DNA of 64,000 bases from Streptomyces sp. NBC_00285 (GTDB taxonomy: Bacteria > Actinomycetota > Actinomycetes > Streptomycetales > Streptomycetaceae). This document shows positions 7,850 through 16,591 of the stretch, piece after piece (the stretch's first letter is position 1; each line of letters starts with the position of its first letter). Under the pieces are notes generated by a model that saw nothing but the letters and a program-made list of their open reading frames with translations, did not search any database and was not told the DNA's origin. Location of the stretch: the NCBI RefSeq assembly GCF_036174265.1, contig NZ_CP108055.1, forward strand, positions 6,758,001 through 6,822,000, written 5' to 3'. The position numbers and the translations under genes are program-made.

Positions 7850-8947
7850 ATGAGCGCCTTACGACGGGACGGTCGTACGTCGATGAGCCCCCGCGCCGGG
7901 AACACCGGCTCCCACACTCTCGCCTTCGTCGAGAGCCCGGTCCAGCTGCTGAACGTGCTGGAATGGGCGCACGCCCACGCGCCCGGCGCGGAGCTCACCC
8001 TCGTCGTGCTGGCCCCGACCGATCCCATGACCCGCGGCCAGCTGCGCCGGATGGCGGAACTCGCCCGCGGCGAGGGCCACGAGGTCCGCTGGGAGGAGGC
8101 CAGAGGCGGCCCCGCGGCCCCCTTCCAGACCATCGGGGGCCTCGCGGGCAGACTCCGCAAGGCCGACCGGATCGTCCTGGGCGACCCCTTCTCCCGCTAC
8201 GTACAGCTGCTGCTGACCATCACCAAGGCCCCCGACCTCGTCGTCGTCGACGACGGCACGGCCACCATGGAGTTCGTGGCCCAACTCGCCCGCGGTGAAC
8301 GCCTCGTGCGCTGGCACCGCAAGGGCGGCCGTCCCAGCCCCCGGGACCTGGCCTTCGCCCCGGTCTCGGCGGCGGCCCGCAAGCGCCTGACACCGGGTGA
8401 GGGGCGCGCGGTGCAGATCTTCTCCTCCATGCCGATGGAGGAGACGCCCGCCGGGGTGACGGTCTCCTCCAACACCTTCGCCTGGACCCGCTCCCGCTTC
8501 GGCCCGCCCCGCATCACCAAGGGCGCCGACATGGTGGGCACTTCGCTGGTGGAGACGGGCGTGGTGGACGGCGAGCGCTATCTGGAGGCGGTGACCGGCC
8601 TCGCCAAGACCCACGGCACGACCCGCTACTTCGCCCACCGCCGTGAGTCCACGGACAAGCTCCACCGGCTGGCCGTGGAGACGGGCCTGGAGATCGTCCG
8701 CCCCGACCTCCCCCTGGAACTGATCGCCCGCCGGGGCCCCATCGGCCGTACGATCCTCAGCTTCCCGTCGACAGTTGTCCACACCCTCCCCCTGGCCCTG
8801 GCCGGCACGGACGTCCGCGTCTCGGTCTGCGACATCGACCCGGACTGGCTGACGGCGACGGCGTCGCCCCGCGCGCAGGGGTTCCTGTCGGGGGTCACGG
8901 GGACGGCGAAGGGTGTGCACCGGCTGTCGGCGGTGGTGGCGGGCTGA
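7850..8947 (+). CDS. sialyltransferase-like protein of the nonulosonate locus, function uncertain
   Basis: A 365-residue protein. The N-terminal segment TLAFVESPVQLLNVLEW and a later YFAHRREST resemble GT52/polysialyltransferase-type GT-B proteins, in which a similar motif binds the nucleotide sugar. I do not recognise a closer family. ATG 7850 opens the longest frame and makes codon 4 a TTA (7859-7861), the leucine codon read by the bldA tRNA. An in-frame ATG at 7883 would exclude it; neither has a clear Shine-Dalgarno. It follows the neuB hairpin closely and probably depends on read-through. A role in transferring the CMP-activated sugar is inference. Confidence 0.65.
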   Translation: MSALRRDGRTSMSPRAGNTGSHTLAFVESPVQLLNVLEWAHAHAPGAELTLVVLAPTDPMTRGQLRRMAELARGEGHEVRWEEARGGPAAPFQTIGGLAGRLRKADRIVLGDPFSRYVQLLLTITKAPDLVVVDDGTATMEFVAQLARGERLVRWHRKGGRPSPRDLAFAPVSAAARKRLTPGEGRAVQIFSSMPMEETPAGVTVSSNTFAWTRSRFGPPRITKGADMVGTSLVETGVVDGERYLEAVTGLAKTHGTTRYFAHRRESTDKLHRLAVETGLEIVRPDLPLELIARRGPIGRTILSFPSTVVHTLPLALAGTDVRVSVCDIDPDWLTATASPRAQGFLSGVTGTAKGVHRLSAVVAG

Positions 8948-8981
8948 GCCTCCTCGGCTTCGGTCGGGTGGCCGAAAACGC

Positions 8982-8997
8982 CTGAGCCGCTGCTCAG
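8982..8997 (+). terminator. short hairpin after the sialyltransferase-like gene
   Basis: CTGAGC (8982-8987), a 4-base loop and GCTCAG (8992-8997), followed by CTTC. It marks the boundary between the glycopolymer locus and the toxin island. Confidence 0.45.
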
Positions 8998-9025
8998 CTT
9001 CATCGTCTAGCATCGTCGTTCACTT

Positions 9026-9466
9026 GTGCGACGTTCGACGATGGCTACGACGGGGGCGGCTGGCGTGAGTGCCGAGGCGTTGCGGGAACGGCTGACGGAA
9101 CTGACGGCGACCGGGCAGGGTGATCTGCGGGCGCTGGTGGGGGAGTTCCGGCGCAGCGAGGTGCTGGTGCCGGTGGTGGACGGCTCGTTGCTGTCGGCGG
9201 AGTCGGGCGGCATCCGGTGGCTGTTTGCGTTCACGGATGTCGCGGCGCTGGAACGGTTCGCCGAGGCGCGAGGTGAGGCCGCACCCGACTGGGTGCCGGT
9301 GTTCGGGGCGCGGTTGCTGGACCAGGTGATCCCGAGGGTGGACGGTCCGACGGGCATCGCGGTGGACGCGGGCAGCCCAACAGGGTTCGTCCTGCCGCCG
9401 GTTGAGGGGATCGTGCCGGACGCGGTCGCCGTGGATGCCACTCCGGAAGGGGCTGGGGCGGCATGA
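9026..9466 (+). CDS. SseB-domain protein, first gene of the RHS toxin operon
   Basis: A protein of 146 residues (141 if ATG 9041 is used) resembling the SseB N-terminal domain. It has a LVPVVDGSLLSAE strand-loop and then GGIRWLFAFTDVAALERFA, which matches the family's 'value, then target name' layout. No catalytic residues are expected. In actinobacteria such small proteins often precede WXG100-like and RHS genes and are thought to act as accessory or chaperone proteins. The stop overlaps the next start (ATGA at 9463-9466), so the two are translationally coupled. Start choice is uncertain: TAGCAT lies at 9008-9013 and there is no clear ribosome site. Confidence 0.68.
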   Translation: MRRSTMATTGAAGVSAEALRERLTELTATGQGDLRALVGEFRRSEVLVPVVDGSLLSAESGGIRWLFAFTDVAALERFAEARGEAAPDWVPVFGARLLDQVIPRVDGPTGIAVDAGSPTGFVLPPVEGIVPDAVAVDATPEGAGAA

Positions 9467-10065
9467 GTGACGGCTACCAGGTCGATCCGGAGGCGATGCA
9501 GCGGATCACCCAAGGCATCAACCAGGCGATGGCGGAGCTGAAGGAGTTCGGCTTCGACATCGAGGCGAACCTGGGCCGCGGCTTCGACGACCTCTCGCTG
9601 ACCGGCCTGGAGGCGGGAGACGACGGTCTTCAGCAGGTCTTCGGGGACTTTTGCGACCGCTGGGGCTGGGGTGTGCGCTCGTTGATGGGGGACGCGAACG
9701 AGTTCGCGGGCCGACTGGGGTTGTCGGCGGGGATCTACCACGAGCAGGAGCAGTACGTCTCGGACACGTTGAAGACGGTGTGGACCGCCGGCACCGGCAA
9801 CCCCTACCTCTCCCCGGAGGAGGTCAAGGCGCGTTCCTGGTCAGAGACGTTGAAGGACAACCCGGTCTCGCAGGTGGCGAACGCGGACTACAGCGCGGAG
9901 TCCTTCACGTCCGGCCAGGACGAGGTGAAGGCGGCCTGGTCGCAGGCGGCGGAAGACGTTTCGACATCGACGGTGACACCGGACGCGTTCCTGGACCCGG
10001 ACACGGACTGGCAGTGGAGCGGGCCGCCCTCTGCGGACTCCTCGAAGTCGGAGGGTGAGGGCTGA
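9463..10065 (+). CDS. WXG100/ESX-like helical partner of the RHS toxin
   Basis: A 200-residue acidic, mostly helical protein. It starts MSDGYQVDPEAMQRITQGI, and the heptad-like N-terminal half (about 1-100) with a DRWGWG turn near residue 65 resembles the long ESX/WXG-type proteins that partner large secreted toxins. The C-terminal 60 residues are Ser/Asp-rich and low in complexity. It overlaps the upstream SseB-like gene by 4 bp and the downstream RHS gene by 1 bp (TGATG), so all three are probably made together. A role as targeting factor or chaperone for the RHS protein is inferred from position and size. Confidence 0.65.
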   Translation: MSDGYQVDPEAMQRITQGINQAMAELKEFGFDIEANLGRGFDDLSLTGLEAGDDGLQQVFGDFCDRWGWGVRSLMGDANEFAGRLGLSAGIYHEQEQYVSDTLKTVWTAGTGNPYLSPEEVKARSWSETLKDNPVSQVANADYSAESFTSGQDEVKAAWSQAAEDVSTSTVTPDAFLDPDTDWQWSGPPSADSSKSEGEG

Positions 10066-13000
10066 TGGGCTTCGGGGATGTGGTCGACGGGCTCGGCGAC
10101 GGGCTGGAGAGCGCGGCCGGCGGTCTGAACAAGGGTGTCGGCGAGGCGGTCGACTGGGGCGCGGACAAGACGGCGGGACTGCTGTCGGACGTGGGCGCGG
10201 ACGGCGCGGCCGAGAAGGTCCGCGACTTCGGCGAGAGCGTGAACAACCGCCTGGGCGGCACGGTTTCCGAACGCGCGCTGGGCGAGACCGAGGACCCGAA
10301 GGAACTGATCCACGGCAGCGCGGGGGCGCTCCGCGAACGGGCCGGACATCTACGGAAGTTCGCAGCCGCCTTCGAGAACGTCGGCCAGGGCATGCGCTCG
10401 CTGGACCCGGGCGAGTGGCGGGGCCAGGCGGCGGACGCCTTCCGCGCCAAGTTCGACGTACAGCCGAAGCAGTGGCTGACGGCGGCGGACGCGTGCACGG
10501 CGGCGTCCGGGGCTTTGGAGGCGTACGCGGACATGGTGGGGTGGGCCCAGCAGCAGGCGCAGGCGGCGATCGACGCCTACCGCGCCGCGCAGGACGCCTC
10601 CCGGCGGGCGGCGGAGTCCTACGACGCGAAGGTGACGGCGTACAACCAGGCGGCCGACCGCTACAACGCGACCGCCGAGGCGGGCCGGGACCCGGGCGTG
10701 AAACCGACAGCGCCCGGCGATTTCGTCGACCCGGGCACGGCGGCCCGTGCGGATGCGCAGGACATCCTCACGCATGCCCGCCGCCAGCGCACGGACTCCG
10801 CCGACGAGGCCCGCCGCCGCATATCGGCGGCCCTGGAGTCGGCCCCGCCGAAGCCGGAATTCACGGACCGCATGGCCGCCGACGCGACCGACCTGTTCGT
10901 CGGCACCCAGCTCAACTCGGTCCACGTCCTGGGCGGCCTCCTGCGCGGCGGCACGGACATGCTGAAACTGGCCCGTACGGCCAACCCCCTGGACCCCTAC
11001 AACCTGACCCACCCCGGCGAGTGGTCGAAGAACTCCAGCATGTTGCTGGCAGGCCTGGTCGGCACGGCGGCCCACCCGGAACGCCTGCCGATGTCGCTGC
11101 TGGGCACGGGGTGGTCCAGCGACCCGGGCGACTCGGCGGGCTATCTGTTCTCGAACCTGATCGGGGGGAAGGGCGCGGGCGGCGTGGGCCGGGCAGCCGC
11201 GCGTGATGCTCTGCGCGGAGTTGGCAGGGACGCCGCAACGAGCGCCGCACGCAGAAGCGTCGGCAGTGGGCTGCGGGACGTCGCCCGGCAACTGTGGTGC
11301 AAGACGTTGGGTGGTGATCCGATTGACATGGCCACCGGACGTATGTCCCTGCCGCAGACGGATGTGACCCTGCCCGCCCGGCTGCCATTGTTCTTCTCCC
11401 GCCAGTTCGAGTCGTCGTACCGGGCGGGCCGCTGGTTCGGCCCGTGCTGGACGTCGACGGCCGACCAGCGCCTGGAGATCGACGCGGAAGGTGCCGTCTT
11501 CGTCCGCGGGGACGGCTCCTTGCTGGCATATCCGCACCCGGCCCCCGGCGTCCCGACCCTGCCCCTGGCCGGCGAAAGCCACCCACTGACGGTAGACGCC
11601 TACGGCGATTACACCGTCACCGACCCGGAAACCGGGCGCATCTGGGACTTCGCGGGCCCGGGCGGCGACGGCAACGGCATCGCCCTGCTCTCCCAGATCA
11701 TCGACCGCTCGGGCCAGTGGTTGACTTTCGAGTACGACGCCGAGGGCGCCCCGACCGGGATCGTGCACTCGGCCGGCTACCACCTGAAGATCACCACCGA
11801 GGGCGGCCGGATAACAGCCCTGCACCTGGCCTCGGCCGCAGACATCGAGCTGGTCCGCTTCGGTTATGACGCGGGGGGCCACCTGTCGACGGTGACGAAG
11901 TCCTCCGGCCTGCCCACCCGCTTCGCCAACGACACCCTCGGCCGTATCACCGCCTGGACGGATACGAACAGCTCGTCGTACCACTACGCCTACGACGACG
12001 AGGACCGCTGCACCGCGCAGGGCGGCCAGAAGGGCCACCTGCGCTACACCTACACATATGGCGACCCCGACCCGATCTCCGGCAATCGGATCGTCACGGC
12101 GGTCGATTCGCTGGGGCACAGCACGCGATACGAGATCAACAGCGACCTGCAAGTGGCAGCGCTGACAGCCCCGGACGGCGCTACGACGTACACCACTTAC
12201 GACCAGGCCAACCGCCCGCTCACCGTCACCGATCCGCTGGGCCGCACGCGCAGTTACACCTACGACGAGGTGGGCCGCACGGTTCTGGCCATCCGTCCCG
12301 ACGGTCGCTACACCAGCATCGCCTACAACGACCAGGGCCTGCCTGTCACGGTGGCCGGTGCCGACGGCACGCATGTCACTCAACGGTTCGATGCGTACGG
12401 CAACTGCACCGCCGTGACGGACGCGTCCGCGGCAACCACCCACTTCGCCTACGACGACCGTGGCCACCTCGAATCCGTCACCAACGCTCTCGGGGAGGTC
12501 GCACTGGTCCGCTGCAACGCCGGGGGCCTGACCCTGGAGATCACCGACCCGTTGGGCGCGGTGACACGCTACGAACGCGACGCCTTCGGCCGCCCGGTGA
12601 CGATCACGGATCCGACCGGAGCGGTGACCCACCTGGAGTGGACGGTGGAGGGCCGCCTGACTCGCCGTACAGCCGCGGACGGCACAAGCGAATCGTGGAC
12701 GTACGACGGCGAGGGCAACTGCACCACCCACACCGATGCCCTGGGCGCAGTCTCGCGCTATGAATACACCCACTTCGACTTGATGTCCGCCCGCACCGGC
12801 CCGGACGGCACCCGCTACACCTTCGACCACGACACAGAACTACGCCTGACCAGGGTGACCAACCCGCAGGGTCTGACCTGGAATTACGAGTACGACTCAG
12901 TGGGCCGCCTGACGGCGGAGACCGACTTCGACGACCGGACGCTGACCTATGGACACGACACGATCGGCCAACTGATAGCCACAACCACCGTATCGGGCGA

Positions 13001-14762
13001 GACCGTTCACCTCGAGCGTGACCTTCTGGGCCAGGTGATCCGCAAGGAAGTGGCAGGAGCGGTCACGACGTTCGAGTACGATCCGCCGGGTGCTCTGATC
13101 CGGGCAACGGGACCGGACGCGGTGGTGACCGTGCAGAGGGACACCATGGGACGTGCGCTGGCCGAGACGGTCAATGGCCGCTCCCTCACCTACGGTTACG
13201 ACGAGTTGGGCCGCTGCATCAGCCGCACCACTCCCGCCGGCGCCACAAGCACCTGGACCTATGACGCGGCCGGTAACCGTACTGCCATGGTGGCGTCGGG
13301 CCGCACCCTCACCTTCACGCACGACGAGGCAGGCCGTGAACTGTCCCGCAACGTGGCCGAGTCCCTGACCCTGACCCACGCTTTCGACTCCCTCGGGCGC
13401 CTGACGGAACAGGACGTCGTCGCCCCGACTGGTCACCGCCTCCAGCACCGCGCCTACACCTACCGAGCGGATGGCAACCTGACCGCCGTCGACGACCATC
13501 TGAACGGTGCACGCCGCTTCGAACTCGATGCGGTGGGCCGGGTCACCACGGTCCATGCGGCGAACTGGACAGAGACGTACGCCTACGACGAGGTGGGCAA
13601 CCAGACACGGGCTGCCTGGCCGTCCACTCACCCGGGCCAAGGGGCGACGGGTGACCGCGCTTACACCGGCACCCGCATCACCCGTGCGGGCAGCGTCCGC
13701 TACGAATACGACGCGGCCGGCCGGATGAGCCTCCGCCAGAAGACCCGGTTGTCCCGCAGACCGGACACCTGGCATTACGAATGGGACGCAGAAAACCGCC
13801 TGACGTCGGCCACCACACCGGATGGCACCTGTTGGCGGTACACCTACGACCCCCTGGGCCGCCGCACGGCAAAGCTCCGCCTCGCAAGCGACGGCAAGAC
13901 AGTCATCGAGCGAGTCGACTTCGTCTGGGACGGCACCACCCTGTGCGAGCAGACCACTACCTCGGCGTCCCTGCCCAACCCTGTCACCTTGACCTGGGAC
14001 CACCAGGGCCTGCACCCGATCGCTCAAACCGAACGCATCAACGCGGCCGACGCGCCCCAGCAGGAGATCGACTCCCGCTTCTTCGCCATCGTCACCGACC
14101 TTGTCGGAACCCCTCTGGAACTGGTGGACGAACGCGGTGACATCGCGTGGCGCAAGCGCTCGACCTTGTGGGGCAAGACAGCCTGGCCCACCGACAGCAG
14201 CGCGTACACCCCTCTACGCTTTCCCGGGCAGTACTACGACCCCGAAACCAGCCTGCATTACAACTACTTCCGCCACTACGACCCTGAAACGGCCCGTTAC
14301 GCCACCCCTGACCCCCTCGGTCTGGCCCCCGCCGACAACCCCGTCGCGTACGTCCACAACCCTCATACCTGGACCGATTCCCTCGGCCTCTCCCCATATC
14401 GTGACCTGGGTTTGCGGGAAGACGCCATGAAGGCGATCAGGAAGCTTGAAAACATCAAGAAGGATCCGATTGGGGAGATAAACTCGCAGCCCAATCACAA
14501 CCATTACAATGCGGCTAGGCGTGAAGCGCAAGGCGAGGTCGTGGCACGCAAGCCTGACGGCACGCCCTTCGATCATATTGCGGATTTGAAGGGGGCACGC
14601 AATGGCCTGGACAATGTGAGGTTGGCTCTTGAGCGAGAGCTGGAGAAGCCGCCCGCAGGTATAACTGGACGTGGCATGGAAATTCTGATCAAGAAACGCA
14701 AGGAAGCCATTGAAGAGCTTGACCGGCTGAACGGCTTCCTGCACTCCATAGGTCATCGGTGA
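10065..14762 (+). CDS. RHS-repeat polymorphic toxin with Ntox28-like tip
   Basis: A 1565-residue secreted toxin. Residues about 1-100 are a Gly/Asp-rich lead. About 85-200 form an ESX-like helical domain with a WRG turn at W117. A DUF6531 segment begins near 415 (DPIDMATGRMSL). Many YD/RHS repeats follow to about 1330, then the RHS core (LRFPGQYYDPET ... DPLGL) at about 1383-1425. The last ~120 residues differ in base and codon use and carry RREAQGEVVARKPDGTPFDH and a helical tail, resembling polymorphic toxin type 28. The RHS shell would encapsulate and release the tip, probably after T7SS-like export. The downstream CdiI-like gene is the likely immunity protein. Tip family assignment is by eye. 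Confidence 0.85.
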   Translation: MGFGDVVDGLGDGLESAAGGLNKGVGEAVDWGADKTAGLLSDVGADGAAEKVRDFGESVNNRLGGTVSERALGETEDPKELIHGSAGALRERAGHLRKFAAAFENVGQGMRSLDPGEWRGQAADAFRAKFDVQPKQWLTAADACTAASGALEAYADMVGWAQQQAQAAIDAYRAAQDASRRAAESYDAKVTAYNQAADRYNATAEAGRDPGVKPTAPGDFVDPGTAARADAQDILTHARRQRTDSADEARRRISAALESAPPKPEFTDRMAADATDLFVGTQLNSVHVLGGLLRGGTDMLKLARTANPLDPYNLTHPGEWSKNSSMLLAGLVGTAAHPERLPMSLLGTGWSSDPGDSAGYLFSNLIGGKGAGGVGRAAARDALRGVGRDAATSAARRSVGSGLRDVARQLWCKTLGGDPIDMATGRMSLPQTDVTLPARLPLFFSRQFESSYRAGRWFGPCWTSTADQRLEIDAEGAVFVRGDGSLLAYPHPAPGVPTLPLAGESHPLTVDAYGDYTVTDPETGRIWDFAGPGGDGNGIALLSQIIDRSGQWLTFEYDAEGAPTGIVHSAGYHLKITTEGGRITALHLASAADIELVRFGYDAGGHLSTVTKSSGLPTRFANDTLGRITAWTDTNSSSYHYAYDDEDRCTAQGGQKGHLRYTYTYGDPDPISGNRIVTAVDSLGHSTRYEINSDLQVAALTAPDGATTYTTYDQANRPLTVTDPLGRTRSYTYDEVGRTVLAIRPDGRYTSIAYNDQGLPVTVAGADGTHVTQRFDAYGNCTAVTDASAATTHFAYDDRGHLESVTNALGEVALVRCNAGGLTLEITDPLGAVTRYERDAFGRPVTITDPTGAVTHLEWTVEGRLTRRTAADGTSESWTYDGEGNCTTHTDALGAVSRYEYTHFDLMSARTGPDGTRYTFDHDTELRLTRVTNPQGLTWNYEYDSVGRLTAETDFDDRTLTYGHDTIGQLIATTTVSGETVHLERDLLGQVIRKEVAGAVTTFEYDPPGALIRATGPDAVVTVQRDTMGRALAETVNGRSLTYGYDELGRCISRTTPAGATSTWTYDAAGNRTAMVASGRTLTFTHDEAGRELSRNVAESLTLTHAFDSLGRLTEQDVVAPTGHRLQHRAYTYRADGNLTAVDDHLNGARRFELDAVGRVTTVHAANWTETYAYDEVGNQTRAAWPSTHPGQGATGDRAYTGTRITRAGSVRYEYDAAGRMSLRQKTRLSRRPDTWHYEWDAENRLTSATTPDGTCWRYTYDPLGRRTAKLRLASDGKTVIERVDFVWDGTTLCEQTTTSASLPNPVTLTWDHQGLHPIAQTERINAADAPQQEIDSRFFAIVTDLVGTPLELVDERGDIAWRKRSTLWGKTAWPTDSSAYTPLRFPGQYYDPETSLHYNYFRHYDPETARYATPDPLGLAPADNPVAYVHNPHTWTDSLGLSPYRDLGLREDAMKAIRKLENIKKDPIGEINSQPNHNHYNAARREAQGEVVARKPDGTPFDHIADLKGARNGLDNVRLALERELEKPPAGITGRGMEILIKKRKEAIEELDRLNGFLHSIGHR
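13950..14391 (+). repeat. RHS core repeat, copy A (inside the full toxin gene)
   Basis: About 442 bp encoding the last part of the RHS shell. It is colinear, with no gaps seen, with copy B at 16598-17039. The encoded peptides are roughly three-quarters identical and diverge fully just after the DPLGL...LGL(S/T)P segment, where toxin tips are swapped. Confidence 0.85.
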
Positions 14763-14803
14763 CGGAGAAAAGCAATGCGAATCCACTATGAAAGGATCCG
14801 ATG

Positions 14804-15220
14804 ATGTCGCAATCTGTCGATCGCACCAAGTCCCTTGAACAACTGGATGGCGAACGCTGGGGAGACCCGCCTGCCGATGCGACGTCACTGGTCAGAACGG
14901 TCCACGAGTGGCGCCGACGACCTATCGGAACGCTGGAACCCGATGAGCTGGCACGTTTGATCGGCCAGGATGTTGGCTTGCCGTGGCTGCTCCCTCTGGC
15001 GGTGGAGATTCTTCGGGACGAAGCGCTTAAACAGCCTGCTGGTGGCTTCATCGACGGTGACTTGCTTTATGCGGTGGTCACGAGAAGTTCGGAAGTATGG
15101 ATGGCTCATCCCGAGCTCGCGCGCGAGCTAAAAGGAGCCGTAACCTTGCTGACCGATCTGTCGGCCTATGAGAAGCGCGAGGTTGAGGCGTTTTTGGCAG
15201 CGTTTCCTGAGAGCTCGTAA
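14804..15220 (+). CDS. CdiI-type contact-dependent inhibition immunity protein
   Basis: A 138-residue acidic, helical protein resembling the CdiI_2 immunity family. It has KSLEQLDGERWGDPP, ATSLVRTVHEWRRRP, LARLIGQDVGLPWLLPLAVEIL and a C-terminal helical pair. It should bind and neutralise the tip of the RHS toxin encoded 42 bp upstream. ATG 14804 is preferred over ATG 14801 because AAAGGA (14791-14796) is then seven bases away. The final Ser-Ser-stop is read from the left inverted repeat of the IS remnant starting at 15211, so the native C-terminus was probably altered by that insertion. Confidence 0.78.
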   Translation: MSQSVDRTKSLEQLDGERWGDPPADATSLVRTVHEWRRRPIGTLEPDELARLIGQDVGLPWLLPLAVEILRDEALKQPAGGFIDGDLLYAVVTRSSEVWMAHPELARELKGAVTLLTDLSAYEKREVEAFLAAFPESS

Positions 15221-15444
15221 CGCGATCTTGTTGAACGGTCCTGGTCGGGCGTGACTGTTGCGACGGTCTGATCGTTCGGGTGGGTGCGACGGCTCGGCCG
15301 TGGATCGTGGACGACGACTTGTGGGCGCTGATCGAGCCGTTACTGCCGCCTTGGCCCGAGCGGCACCTTCGTCTCCCTGGCATGCAGCCTCATCTGCTGG
15401 CGACGCCTCAAAAAGGCCCCCACCCGTAATCCTGTTACGAGCTC
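15211..15444. mobile_element. internally deleted IS5-family-like element (MITE-like)
   Basis: About 234 bp bounded by perfect 11-bp inverted repeats, GAGCTCGTAAC at 15211-15221 and its complement at 15434-15444. Between them lie the first ~28 codons and last ~28 codons of a transposase in different frames, so the middle of the IS is missing. No clear target duplication is visible. The left end supplies the stop codon of the CdiI-like gene. Confidence 0.65.
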
Positions 15445-15448
15445 ATAG
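15280..15448 (+). pseudogene. IS5-family transposase remnant
   Basis: From GTG 15280 the frame gives RPWIVDDDLWALIEPLLPPW, the typical N-terminus of actinobacterial IS5/IS4-like DDE transposases. About 80 bp on, in another frame, VSLACSLICWRRLKKA is the typical C-terminus of the same family, ending with TAG at 15446-15448 just past the inverted repeat. The catalytic core is absent, so it is non-functional. Confidence 0.7.
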
Positions 15449-15554
15449 AGGAATCAAGATCACCGTCCGCTACCAGGCCACTGTGGCCGGTCGCGATGAT
15501 CAACGAATGGATATGAGTGGTCTGACGCGCCCATGGTCGCTAGCCTCACCGGCT

Positions 15555-16190
15555 ATGAAGCAGCGGCAGCAGAAGAAGCTCTCTCACCGCCTTTTCGAGG
15601 CAATCCTGTCAGGTGACGCCAGGAGCGCGAGGACCCTGCTGCGCAGTGGAGCAAGTCCGGAGAGAAGGAGCATCGACGGCACCACGCCTCTGTACCTGGC
15701 ATCGGTTCAGGGAGAGGCTGAGGTGGCCTGCTTGCTCATGGAGGCCGGGGCTTCCCCTGACGCTGAAAGCAGCGGCCCCGGCTCGGAGGGCACCCCGCTG
15801 TGCGCAGCAGCTTGCTGGGGACATACCGCAACGGTCCGGGAACTGTTGGCGCATGGCGCCGATCCCACCCTCCGCGAAGACCACGGCGCAGGCTGGTCCC
15901 CGCTGGACTGGGCGGACAATGGCCTCCACCCCGACACTGTCGAAATCCTCAGGGCAGCAGGAGCACGATGCGGGTCGAACAGTGACGGAATATCGCTATC
16001 GCGATGTCCACACAGACGGACGATATGTGTACGACCCGGCGATGAGATCAGATCCAATCCCTTACGGCGATTACGAGAGAGTAATTCGTCTACTCAATCC
16101 AGGAAAGAAACTTGTGGTCCAAAATGGCAAATATTCCGATCCCCTTCGGTGACGAGCGAAGGGATTCCTGAATGTCGACTCGCAGCATGA
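15555..16190 (+). CDS. ankyrin-repeat protein with anomalous C-terminal tail
   Basis: A 211-residue frame. Residues about 10-142 form four ankyrin-type helix pairs (LLRSGASPERRSIDGTTPLYLAS, then VACLLMEAGASPD, VRELLAHGADPT, DTVEILRAAGA). Ankyrin proteins are frequent immunity partners in polymorphic-toxin islands. The family would normally end near residue 143. Beyond about 15970 the frame loses codon bias and overlaps another small gene (15982), so the tail looks like read-through into foreign sequence after a recombination. TAGCCT at 15541-15546 lies eight bases before ATG 15555, suggesting a leaderless mRNA. Which toxin it guards is unknown. Confidence 0.62.
   Translation: MKQRQQKKLSHRLFEAILSGDARSARTLLRSGASPERRSIDGTTPLYLASVQGEAEVACLLMEAGASPDAESSGPGSEGTPLCAAACWGHTATVRELLAHGADPTLREDHGAGWSPLDWADNGLHPDTVEILRAAGARCGSNSDGISLSRCPHRRTICVRPGDEIRSNPLRRLRESNSSTQSRKETCGPKWQIFRSPSVTSEGIPECRLAA
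15982..16152 (+). CDS. small protein or toxin-tip remnant, unknown
   Basis: GTG 15982 opens a 56-codon frame beginning VTEYRYRDVHTDGRYVYDP and ending KLVVQNGKYSDPLR. It is rich in aromatic and basic residues and looks like a genuine folded peptide, unlike the overlapping ankyrin frame. I do not recognise a family. It may be the surviving 3' end of an orphan toxin tip, with the next gene as its immunity partner (inference). Local GC content is well below the window average. Confidence 0.35.
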   Translation: MTEYRYRDVHTDGRYVYDPAMRSDPIPYGDYERVIRLLNPGKKLVVQNGKYSDPLR

Positions 16191-16372
16191 AAGCCATGCA
16201 GTCTCTCGGCAGGTTTGGAGAGCTTGCATGGTTCTCATTGCCCGCAGAAATTCACCCTGTATACGGCTACTTGCAGATTCCGTACATCGGTTGGCGTTAT
16301 AAGGCGCCCAGCGAAGAGATCTCGCAGTTCATCGAAGATTCCGTTGAGGGATTGACGACTCAGGTTGAGTAG
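16172..16372 (+). CDS. hypothetical 66-residue protein, possible immunity gene
   Basis: ATG 16172 has AAGGGA eight bases upstream. The product is 66 residues, with a central SLPAEIHPVYGYLQIPYIGW segment and an acidic C-terminus, and shows no family I recognise. It lies 19 bp after the 56-codon frame and may be its partner. After its TAG the same frame stays open for about 65 codons to 16575, with a protein-like HFINTRDQKFCRIALSDLDL stretch, so it could be a broken longer gene. Confidence 0.4.
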   Translation: MSTRSMKAMQSLGRFGELAWFSLPAEIHPVYGYLQIPYIGWRYKAPSEEISQFIEDSVEGLTTQVE

Positions 16373-16591
16373 AAACTCGACACTACGAGAAGGAACTGGC
16401 TTCTGCTACCTTCCCGAATTCTGCATGAAGCGGGCGGGCTTGAGAATCCAGCCTTTGCGGAAGTTGTCCACTTCATCAACACCCGGGATCAGAAATTCTG
16501 TCGTATTGCCTTGTCGGATCTTGATTTGATCATCGGTCATATGCAAGAAGTCCCCGCGTCGGACAACTGAAACAACGCGGCTCACATGTAA

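Noticed and set aside
1..8947. A sialic-acid capsule for host mimicry
   Set aside because: Streptomyces context and the HAD fusion fit a Kdn-like wall polymer better. Nothing points to host mimicry.
10350..12830. A long open frame on the minus strand opposite the RHS gene
   Set aside because: It is a mirror of GC-rich coding DNA. The plus strand has the RHS domains and proper codon bias; the opposite product has no recognisable domain.
11900..13900. Tandem-like repeated motifs that could suggest a CRISPR or satellite
   Set aside because: They are degenerate YD-repeat codons of the RHS shell, without constant spacers or exact repeats.
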